From contig MNXO01000025.1 of the NCBI GenBank assembly GCA_001872995.1, positions 1 through 22,019 on the forward strand: a DNA stretch of 22,019 nucleotides, written 5' to 3'. Every line of letters begins with the position of its first letter. Within the stretch, counting starts at the first letter, position 1. A model generated the notes under the pieces. It was given only the letters and a program-made list of their open reading frames with translations. It ran no database searches and was not told the origin of the DNA. A program made the position numbers and the translations under genes. This document shows positions 1 through 6,556 of this stretch, one piece after another. Source of the DNA: Bacteroidetes bacterium CG2_30_32_10. Lineage in GTDB: Bacteria; Bacteroidota; Bacteroidia; Bacteroidales; CG2-30-32-10.

Positions 1-1886
1 TAATGTGGAGCCATGGTGAGGCAAACTTCAAAAGCACTAGCAGCTTCTTTGTATTTTCTCAATTTAAAAAAAACAATACCTAAATTATAGTGCGATGGAG
101 CAAAGTGATATACTAAACCAATAGCGGTAAGCAATTTATCAGCAGCTTCTTCAAGGAGTCCTTTGTTCATATAACAAACACCTAAACCATGAAATGCAGG
201 TGAACACTCGTCGTCAATTAATAATGCTTTATTGTATGTAGCAATAGCATCGTCAAATCTATTTAATAAGGTATAAATTCTACCTAATTCGAGCTGCACT
301 CCTTGCGATTCTGGATAAAGCATTTCTGACCGTCTAAGCAATTCAGTGGCTTTATCTAAATTATTTTCATAGATGGACAAAATGCCTTCTAACAAATCAG
401 CATTAGCAAAAACAGCGTCTTCAATGGTTCTAAGATTATTAATTACATTTCTTGCGTCTTCATATCGTTTAGAACGCATATAGCTTCTGGTGAGTTCAAT
501 ATTATAGCGAATATCTTTGTTGTTGCTTTTATATAATTCTTCAAATATGGGAAGTGTTTTATCATATTGTTTTCTGGCATTTAATGATTTGGCAAGATTA
601 AATTGCATCTCATCTTTTGCTTTCTCCATGGCTTTGTTTTTGTCTTCACCAGGGTCTTCAATATAACCAAGTTCTACTAATTGTTTCAAAGCTTCGGCAG
701 AAGCAACTGTGTCAGTTTGTTCATTTTCGGAATGTGTGCCAAAATCGCCTTCTACTTCTTCCCAACTATCAATATAATCGGGTTCTTTAGCATCTTTAAA
801 AATATTAAGCAAGACTTTACCATCCATATCTTTTCCAACAGGTAAATCGAAAAGGTGTAAAATAGTAGGAGTAATATCTAATAAAGTAGCCCCATATATT
901 CTTTCATCTTTTTGAATTCCATTGCCACTTATACAAAAAACGCCAAAAGGGTTATGGTCTAAAGCAGGAGCTGGTCCATATTTTGGCAATGCCGTTGACC
1001 TCATTTTGCCAGAGTGAAATCCATGATCTGAAGTAATGATTATTGTAGTATCTTTTCCTGCCAGTTCAACTAATCTTTCAAGCATCATATCTTGAAAAAT
1101 ATACATACCATCAATTACACCCTTGTATGTATTAAAATCAAAATCGGAAACTCCTTCTATTTGAGGGGGTTGAAATTTCATAAATCCGTGACAAACATGG
1201 TCAATGGCATCAAAATAAACAGCAGTAAAATCCCAGTCTGTATTTTCCATCAACCAAGTGGCTGCGGCTTGAATACTCGATGCTTCTGCAATAATTTTAG
1301 CGAGAGCAGATAAATGTTTGTCATTTTCTTGGTCAACTTGTGCTGCATTGGGGACAAAAGGTAATATATGAGCTGATGTAAGCTCTTTAGGATTAACTCT
1401 TAACCGACTCATTTCATTGATTAATTCAGGTGGATATACACTTCCTTGCGGTAATTGCCAACGTTTTTCCTCATCAGATTTTATTTTTTGAAAAAAATTT
1501 GAAACAATGGCTCCATTAATTGGCTCCGCAGGATGTGATGGCCACCATCCAATAATATTGCATTTTTTCCCTTGACTATTAAGGATATTCCAAATTGCTT
1601 TAACCTTTCTAGAAGTAACATTGACAGAGCGAACTCCGCCATCTGTTGGATTAGGCTCTATAAAACCGAGAATTCCATGTTTATCCGCTCTTTTACCAGT
1701 AGCTATTGATGTCCATAAAATCGGTGATAAAGGTGGGTCAAGGGTTGCAATATTACCCATTACGCCGTTATTAACAATTTTTTCAAGAGCAGGCATTTTT
1801 CCTGCATCTAAAAGAGGGTTAATAATTTTCCAATCAGCTGCATCCCAACCTATTAAAAGGACTTTGTTTTTTTTTGTTTCAGTCAT
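1..1886 (-). CDS. Alkaline-phosphatase-superfamily phosphodiesterase with C-terminal TPR repeats (3' end cut by window edge)
   Basis: I translated this frame by hand: it is open from an ATG at 1886-1884 to the left edge (628 codons plus 2 bases), so the C-terminus is missing. The N-terminal half fits the type I phosphodiesterase/nucleotide pyrophosphatase branch of the alkaline phosphatase superfamily. Asp15 (GWDAADW) is a likely metal ligand and Thr59 (ILWTSIATG) sits where the nucleophile is expected. Asp229/His233 (DHVCHG), Asp287-His288 (TSDHGF) and His311 (LDHNPFG) would complete the two-metal site. From about residue 420 the chain becomes helical, with TPR-like repeats to the edge. There is no signal peptide, so a cytoplasmic location is inferred, which is unusual for a superfamily whose members are often exported. 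The start overlaps the stop of the upstream 70-codon gene by 8 bp, suggesting translational coupling. The substrate is unknown: a phosphodiester, phosphomonoester or sulfate ester are all possible. Confidence 0.85.
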   Translation of the reverse strand, partial: MTETKKNKVLLIGWDAADWKIINPLLDAGKMPALEKIVNNGVMGNIATLDPPLSPILWTSIATGKRADKHGILGFIEPNPTDGGVRSVNVTSRKVKAIWNILNSQGKKCNIIGWWPSHPAEPINGAIVSNFFQKIKSDEEKRWQLPQGSVYPPELINEMSRLRVNPKELTSAHILPFVPNAAQVDQENDKHLSALAKIIAEASSIQAAATWLMENTDWDFTAVYFDAIDHVCHGFMKFQPPQIEGVSDFDFNTYKGVIDGMYIFQDMMLERLVELAGKDTTIIITSDHGFHSGKMRSTALPKYGPAPALDHNPFGVFCISGNGIQKDERIYGATLLDITPTILHLFDLPVGKDMDGKVLLNIFKDAKEPDYIDSWEEVEGDFGTHSENEQTDTVASAEALKQLVELGYIEDPGEDKNKAMEKAKDEMQFNLAKSLNARKQYDKTLPIFEELYKSNNKDIRYNIELTRSYMRSKRYEDARNVINNLRTIEDAVFANADLLEGILSIYENNLDKATELLRRSEMLYPESQGVQLELGRIYTLLNRFDDAIATYNKALLIDDECSPAFHGLGVCYMNKGLLEEAADKLLTAIGLVYHFAPSHYNLGIVFFKLRKYKEAASAFEVCLTMAPH

Positions 1887-2091
1887 TATCTTCAGTTGTT
1901 TGTTTTTCTTCCCCTTTTTTCCTATTATTCTGTGCAGCAATTCTAACTTTTCTCCATGCTTTTAAACCAATAGCACCATAAGCAAGCAAACCAAGTGCAC
2001 CATCTTCAGGAATGTCTATTTTTACTTTTTCACCATTAATGTTTGCGTAAAGAACATTATCAATATTTGTTTTTTCAGAATTGTCATTCAT
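1879..2091 (-). CDS. Small conserved-looking protein of unknown function (70 aa)
   Basis: I do not recognise this family. The product has a polar N-terminus, a short beta-like segment (LYANINGEKVKIDIPED, about residues 14-30), then a Gly/Ala/Leu-rich stretch with GALGLLAYGAIGLKAW (about 31-46), a basic patch (RKVR) and a charged tail. The middle could be an amphipathic or membrane-touching helix, but it is short for a transmembrane segment and no signal peptide is seen. It starts 26 bp after the clpX stop, and its TGA overlaps the ATG of the phosphodiesterase/TPR gene by 8 bp on the same strand. That position argues that it is a real gene, and that the two products may act together as partner, regulator or substrate. 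That link is inference from gene order only. Confidence 0.7.
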   Translation of the reverse strand: MNDNSEKTNIDNVLYANINGEKVKIDIPEDGALGLLAYGAIGLKAWRKVRIAAQNNRKKGEEKQTTEDND

Positions 2092-2117
2092 TATTTAAAT
2101 TTGTTTAATGGGAAATG

Positions 2118-3353
2118 TTAGGCTACTTTCAATTTTTTTAAATTAGATTTCACTAATTTATCTTCAGCATAATCAAGAGTTATCGTAATTTTTTTTACAG
2201 ACTTGTCTGATGGGAGTTCAAACATTGCGTCTGTCATAATAAATTCGCAAATAGATCTCAGTCCTCTTGCACCTAATTTAAATTCAATGGCTTTATCAAC
2301 GATTAATTCGAGAGCATCGTCTTCAAATGTTAATGCAATACCATCTATTTCAAAAAGTTTTGTATATTGCTTGATTAGTGAATTTTTTGGTTCTGTAAGA
2401 ATTCGCCTCAAAGCACTTCTATCAAGTGGCTTTAAATAAGTAAGTATCGGTAATCTACCAACCAATTCAGGAATTAAACCGAATTTTTTTAAATCTTGTG
2501 GAGCGATATATTGAAGAATATTATCTTTATCAATATGTTCTCTTTCTTTATTCGATTCATAGCCTATTACATTTGTTTGTAAGCGAGAAGCAATTTTCTT
2601 TTCAATGCCATCAAAAGCTCCTCCACAAATAAATAAAATGTTTTGGGTATTTACTTGAATCATTTTTTGTTCTGGATGTTTTCTTCCACCTTGAGGAGGA
2701 ACATTTATAACTGCCCCTTCTAATAGTTTCAAAAGAGCTTGTTGCACTCCTTCGCCTGAAACATCTCTTGTAATAGAAGGATTATCACTTTTACGTGCAA
2801 TTTTATCAATTTCATCAATAAAAACAATGCCTTTTTCGGCAGCTTTCACATTATAATCAGATACTTGAAGCAATCTTGTTAGAACAGTTTCAACATCTTC
2901 ACCTACATAACCAGCTTCAGTCAATACAGTAGCATCTGCTATACAGAAAGGAACTTTTAACATACGTGCAATTGTTCTAGCAAGTAATGTTTTGCCAGTT
3001 CCTGTTTCGCCAACCAAAATTACATTTGACTTTTCTATTTCAACATCATCATTGCTTTTTGATGTTAAGCTATTTATACGTTTATAATGATTATAAACCG
3101 CTACTGAAAGCACTTTTTTGGCATCATCTTGTCCTATAACATATTGGTCAAGATGATTTTTAATTTCAATAGGTTTTAGTAATTTAAAATCAGGTGTAGT
3201 ATCCTTTTTTTTAGAAGCTTTTTCTTCTTCAATAATAGTATTGGCTTGTTCAACACATTTTTCGCAGATTTGTCCTTTTAAACCAGTAATTAATAATTCA
3301 ACTTCATCTTTTGCTCTACCGCAAAAAGAACAGCTTGCTACTTCTTTAGACAT
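2118..3353 (-). CDS. clpX: ATP-dependent Clp protease ATP-binding subunit ClpX
   Basis: ClpX is the hexameric AAA+ unfoldase that feeds substrates to ClpP. The 411-residue product has every expected element. A four-cysteine zinc domain (Cys8, Cys11, Cys30, Cys33) is followed by Walker A GETGTGKT (115-122), the pore loop GYVG (148-151), Walker B IVFIDEID (176-183), an RKH loop (224-226), and sensor-2 GAR (361-363). The ClpP-docking loop reads IGY (263-265) where E. coli has IGF. I chose the ATG at 3353-3351. The frame also allows a TTG at 3362-3360, but that would add only three residues and lies closer to the clpP stop. It sits 18 bp after clpP, in the common tig-clpP-clpX order, so the three are probably cotranscribed. 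No recognisable Shine-Dalgarno sequence precedes it. Confidence 0.97.
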   Translation of the reverse strand: MSKEVASCSFCGRAKDEVELLITGLKGQICEKCVEQANTIIEEEKASKKKDTTPDFKLLKPIEIKNHLDQYVIGQDDAKKVLSVAVYNHYKRINSLTSKSNDDVEIEKSNVILVGETGTGKTLLARTIARMLKVPFCIADATVLTEAGYVGEDVETVLTRLLQVSDYNVKAAEKGIVFIDEIDKIARKSDNPSITRDVSGEGVQQALLKLLEGAVINVPPQGGRKHPEQKMIQVNTQNILFICGGAFDGIEKKIASRLQTNVIGYESNKEREHIDKDNILQYIAPQDLKKFGLIPELVGRLPILTYLKPLDRSALRRILTEPKNSLIKQYTKLFEIDGIALTFEDDALELIVDKAIEFKLGARGLRSICEFIMTDAMFELPSDKSVKKITITLDYAEDKLVKSNLKKLKVA

Positions 3354-3371
3354 TTTTTTCAAATAAATAAC

Positions 3372-4058
3372 TTATTTCTTAACATTACTTAATAATTCAT
3401 CAATCATTCCATATTCTTTTGCTTCCTCTGAGGTCATCCAGTAATCGCGGTCAGCATCTTTCCATATTTTATCGTAATCTTGCTTAGAATGGAAGGCAAT
3501 AATTTCGTATAATTCTTTTTTTAATTTTTTAATTTCTTTGGCAGTAATTTCAATATCAGAGGCTTGACCTTCTGCTCCACCCATAGGTTGGTGAATTAAT
3601 ATTCTTGAATGTTTTAAAGCAGTTCTTTTTCCATCTTTGCCGGCACATAATAAAACTGCACCCATAGATGCTGCCATACCGGTGCATATTGTAGCTACAT
3701 CTGGAGCAATATATTGCATAGTATCATATATTCCCAAGCCTGCATATACAGAACCTCCAGGAGTATTCAAATAAATTTGAATATCTTTTTTTGAATCAAC
3801 TGATTCTAAAAAGAGTAACTGTGCTTGTATAATGTTTGCAACATAATCATCAATAGGAACGCCAAGAAAAATAATTCTATCCATCATCAAACGGGAGAAA
3901 ACGTCCATTGTTGCAACATTTAACTGTCGTTCTTCGATAATGGTTGGAGAAATATAATTAGCGTAGATGGATGAATAGGAAGCATATTTATCTAAACTTA
4001 AGCTATTTATTTCTAAATGCTTGCTTGCATATTTTCTAAATTCATTGTTATTAGCCAT
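3372..4058 (-). CDS. clpP: ATP-dependent Clp protease proteolytic subunit ClpP
   Basis: ClpP forms the double-heptamer serine protease chamber that works with the neighbouring ClpX. The 228-residue product has the full catalytic triad: Ser131 (GMAASMGA), His156 (LIHQPMGG) and Asp205 (DRDYWMT). The block around residues 40-65 (IEERQLNVATMDVFSRLMMD) and the NTPGGSVYAGLGIYD block (98-112) are typical of the family. The N-terminal extension of about 35 residues before PTIIEERQ is longer than in E. coli ClpP; whether it is processed cannot be seen. The ATG at 4058-4056 lies 18 bp after the trigger factor stop, and the stop lies 18 bp before clpX. Confidence 0.97.
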   Translation of the reverse strand: MANNNEFRKYASKHLEINSLSLDKYASYSSIYANYISPTIIEERQLNVATMDVFSRLMMDRIIFLGVPIDDYVANIIQAQLLFLESVDSKKDIQIYLNTPGGSVYAGLGIYDTMQYIAPDVATICTGMAASMGAVLLCAGKDGKRTALKHSRILIHQPMGGAEGQASDIEITAKEIKKLKKELYEIIAFHSKQDYDKIWKDADRDYWMTSEEAKEYGMIDELLSNVKK

Positions 4059-4076
4059 AATAAAGTGTTTTTTAAA

Positions 4077-5447
4077 TTATTTTTTGTTTTCTTTTTCAGA
4101 TGCTAATTTAACAAATTCATTAATATCAATTTCTTTTTTATTTATTTTAATAGTTGTTTTAAAAATCTCAATCAATTTTTCATCAAATATTCGTTCATAA
4201 ATTTTTTCTGATTCTTTTTTATCTTTTAGAATATTCATGGCTATTTCGTCCATACTTTCATCGCTTTGTGTTTCTTCTCCCTTTTTTATTTGATAGGGCT
4301 TAATGAATGTATTGATGATAAACTCTTTTGCTTCTTGTTCTTTTACTTCAATTTTGTTTTCAGTAACAAGATTGTTTTCAATCAATTGCCATTTTATTGA
4401 CTTTGTATAATCTTCATATTCGTTTTCAATTTGTTCTTTTGTAAATTTGCCTTCATTCACTTCTAAAAGCCAACGTTTTAAAAACGCATCAGGTAATTGT
4501 AAATTTGCATGAGCAATAAGAGCAGCTACTACATCATTAAAATATATTTTATCTACTTGTACACCATAGTTTTTGCTCATATCTTCCTTCACTCTTGCCT
4601 TAAATTCTTCTTCATTTGTAATGGTATCTTTTCCGTAAAGCTTTTCAAACAATTCGCTATCTATAGGAGCAGGCGTTATTTTGCTTAATCCTATTACTTT
4701 AATTTGAAAATCAGTAGCAATAGTTTCTGCTTTTTCGGGAGAAATATTTAATTTATAGGCAATTTCTTTAGCATCTTCAAATAGTTTTAAAAGATTAACT
4801 TTTAAAGTATCATCTTTCTTGAGTTCAATCAGGGTCTTTTGTAATTTTTTATCTTTAATTTTATCTAAATAAATAAAAGAACTATGTTTAATTCCATTTT
4901 CTATAATATTTCCATCAACATCCAGTTCAGAAAATTCAGCATAAATCATACATTCTTCGTCAGCAACTTCGGGAGTTTCATATTTACCATATCTTTTTTG
5001 AAGATCGCTGATACTTTTTTCAAAATCTGTATCATTAATTTTAATAGAATAATAGGGAATTGCTGGTATTTCAGCAAAATTTAGATTAATTTTAGGTGCT
5101 AAACCTAAATCATAATAAAACTCGAAACTTTGTTGGTTATCCCAATCAATACCATCATTTTTATCGTGCTGAGGTAAAGGATTTCCGAGAGTTTCAATTT
5201 TATTTTCTTCGAGATAATTATGAAGAGAATCAACTAATATTTTATTGATTTCTTCTGCCATTACAGAATGACCTACCATTTTTTTTATCATACCAAATGG
5301 CACTTTACCAGATCTAAATCCTGGAATATTTGCTTTTTTCTGATAGTCTTTTAATGATTTCTCAACTTTCTCCTGATAATCTTCATGTTCGAGTTGAATT
5401 TTTATGGTTGCGGTTAATTCGCTTGTTGTTTCTTTTGTAATATTCAT
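4077..5447 (-). CDS. tig: Trigger factor (ribosome-associated chaperone)
   Basis: Trigger factor binds the ribosomal exit tunnel and shields nascent chains. The 456-residue product has the N-terminal ribosome-binding domain with the signature loop GFRSGKVP (43-50). A middle region (about 150-250) lies where the FKBP-like prolyl isomerase domain is expected but looks divergent. A long, charged, helical C-terminal domain forms the chaperone arms. Its length is close to that of other trigger factors. The start is the ATG at 5447-5445, and no Shine-Dalgarno sequence is evident. It lies downstream of tRNA-Leu on the same strand and heads the tig-clpP-clpX series. I saw no TAnnTTTG box between the tRNA and tig, so readthrough from the tRNA promoter is possible. 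Confidence 0.93.
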   Translation of the reverse strand: MNITKETTSELTATIKIQLEHEDYQEKVEKSLKDYQKKANIPGFRSGKVPFGMIKKMVGHSVMAEEINKILVDSLHNYLEENKIETLGNPLPQHDKNDGIDWDNQQSFEFYYDLGLAPKINLNFAEIPAIPYYSIKINDTDFEKSISDLQKRYGKYETPEVADEECMIYAEFSELDVDGNIIENGIKHSSFIYLDKIKDKKLQKTLIELKKDDTLKVNLLKLFEDAKEIAYKLNISPEKAETIATDFQIKVIGLSKITPAPIDSELFEKLYGKDTITNEEEFKARVKEDMSKNYGVQVDKIYFNDVVAALIAHANLQLPDAFLKRWLLEVNEGKFTKEQIENEYEDYTKSIKWQLIENNLVTENKIEVKEQEAKEFIINTFIKPYQIKKGEETQSDESMDEIAMNILKDKKESEKIYERIFDEKLIEIFKTTIKINKKEIDINEFVKLASEKENKK

Positions 5448-5479
5448 TTAATAAAATGTTTAACAGGTTTAATAAAATA

Positions 5480-5522
5480 ACCCCGCAGTGAACTGATTGT
5501 TATTCCTTTCATTTTACGGGGT
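5480..5522 (-). terminator. GC-rich hairpin between tRNA-Leu and tig: possible weak terminator or leader structure
   Basis: The arms ACCCCG (5480-5485) and CGGGGT (5517-5522) are perfectly complementary. Inside them TGAA/TTCA can also pair. On the minus strand the right-hand arm is followed by a T-rich run (TTATTTTATT). The 31-nt loop is long for a classical intrinsic terminator. It could end the tRNA transcript, partly attenuate entry into tig, or shape the tig 5' leader. Confidence 0.4.
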
Positions 5523-5549
5523 ATGTTGCTAAATAACTTAATAATTTTG

Positions 5550-5631
5550 TGCGGATGAAGGGACTCGAACCCATACACCTTTCGGCACTAGATTCTAAGT
5601 CTAGCGCGGCTACCAATTACGCCACATCCGC
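5550..5631 (-). tRNA. tRNA-Leu (anticodon TAG)
   Basis: On the minus strand the acceptor stem GCGGATG pairs with CATCCGC, and the discriminator base is A. The anticodon arm is CTAGA-CTTAGAA-TCTAG, giving anticodon TAG, which reads CUA leucine codons. A long variable arm (TGCCGAAAGGTGT) makes it a class II tRNA, as expected for leucine, and the T arm carries GGTTCGAGTCC. The gene is 82 nt and does not encode the 3' CCA. It lies upstream of tig on the same strand. Confidence 0.95.
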
Positions 5632-5652
5632 AAAGGTTTTATTTTTGGTTTG

Positions 5653-5660
5653 CAAAGATA
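5653..5660 (-). promoter_or_regulatory. Bacteroidota-type -7 box upstream of tRNA-Leu
   Basis: On the minus strand this reads TATCTTTG, a perfect match to TAnnTTTG. It lies 21 bp before the tRNA 5' end. No good TTTG (-33) is seen at the expected distance. It may drive tRNA-Leu alone or tRNA-Leu plus tig-clpP-clpX. Confidence 0.5.
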
Positions 5661-5716
5661 ACTTTTTTTTATTATATCTATAATATTTTTTAACCTTTTT
5701 TAAAGAATAGAAATTG

Positions 5717-5724
5717 TATTTTTG
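5717..5724 (+). promoter_or_regulatory. -7 box upstream of the nitroreductase gene
   Basis: TATTTTTG matches TAnnTTTG perfectly and lies 22 bp before the ATG at 5747. No clear -33 TTTG was found. Confidence 0.5.
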
Positions 5725-5746
5725 CTAAAAATTAAAACACAAAATC

Positions 5747-6496
5747 ATGCTCAACCCAATTTTGGATCACCGATCTATACGAAAATACAAAAGCAATCCA
5801 ATCCCAGAAAACATTTTAAATAATATACTTGAAGCTGGTTTTCGCGCTTCTACCACAGGAAATATGCAAGTATATAGCATTATTGTTACTAAGGATGCTG
5901 ATAAAAGGAAACAACTATGTGGTATTCATTTTAATCAGAAAATGGTTGAGGAAGCTCCTATTGTACTTACTTTTTGTGCTGATTTTAACAGATTTAATAA
6001 ATGGTGTGAGCTAAGACAAACAAAACCAGGATATGATAATTTTTTATCTTTTTTTACTGCAGCAATTGATGCCTTACTTGCTGCTCAAAACGTTGCAATA
6101 GCTGCAGAAACTAATGGGTTAGGCATTTGTTACATTGGTACAACTACCTATCAAGCAGACAAACTTATTGATTTCTTTAAATGTCCTAAAGGAGTTATTC
6201 CTATAACCACATTAGTTATTGGATATCCAAATGAAACACCTGAATTAACTGACCGATTGCCTTATCAAGGGATTGTTCATAATGAAATATATACTGATTA
6301 TAGCTCAGATAGTATTGATGAAATATATAAAACAAAAGAATCGCTTCCACAAACAGCGGAATTACTTAAAATAAATCAACTTGATAATCTTGCACAAATC
6401 TTTACCCAGAAAAGATATACTAAAAAAGATAATATTCTGTTTTCTGAGCTGTTTTTGAAGGCAATACAACAACAAGGATTTATGAATAACAAATAA
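5747..6496 (+). CDS. Nitroreductase-family FMN-dependent oxidoreductase (NfsA-like)
   Basis: The 249-residue product has the features of FMN-binding NAD(P)H nitroreductases. The phosphate-binding start HRSIRKY is at 8-14, followed by RASTTGNMQ at about 33-41. A central helix carries AALDALL-type residues, then NGLGICYIGT, and GYPNETPELTDRLP lies near the end of the core. The long C-terminal part beyond that motif fits the NfsA-like subgroup better than the short NfsB type. It probably reduces quinones, nitro compounds or flavins in the cytoplasm; the physiological substrate cannot be read from sequence. It is a single gene, divergent from the tRNA-Leu/tig unit and 60 bp before the dehydratase gene. 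Confidence 0.88.
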   Translation: MLNPILDHRSIRKYKSNPIPENILNNILEAGFRASTTGNMQVYSIIVTKDADKRKQLCGIHFNQKMVEEAPIVLTFCADFNRFNKWCELRQTKPGYDNFLSFFTAAIDALLAAQNVAIAAETNGLGICYIGTTTYQADKLIDFFKCPKGVIPITTLVIGYPNETPELTDRLPYQGIVHNEIYTDYSSDSIDEIYKTKESLPQTAELLKINQLDNLAQIFTQKRYTKKDNILFSELFLKAIQQQGFMNNK

Positions 6497-6497
6497 A

Positions 6498-6513
6498 TGG
6501 CAAGGTTTTTGTA
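6498..6513 (+). promoter_or_regulatory. Candidate sigma-54 (-24/-12) promoter upstream of the CapD-like gene
   Basis: TGGCAAGGTTTTTGTA is compared with the consensus TGGCACGnnnnTTGCW. The spacing between the GG and TG elements is exact, and there are two differences: C to A in the -24 box and C to T in the -12 box. It lies right after the nitroreductase stop and 43 bp before the ATG at 6557. No perfect TAnnTTTG box was seen in this gap. One match of this quality could occur by chance. Confidence 0.35.
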
Positions 6514-6556
6514 ATTTTACATTCCATTCGTAATTTAACTATTAACTTTAGTAATT

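Noticed and set aside
1621..1965. 114-codon plus-strand frame across the phosphodiesterase start
   Set aside because: It lies antisense to the phosphodiesterase gene and the small gene, both supported by motifs or gene order. Its product is low-complexity and hydrophobic, with no recognisable motif.
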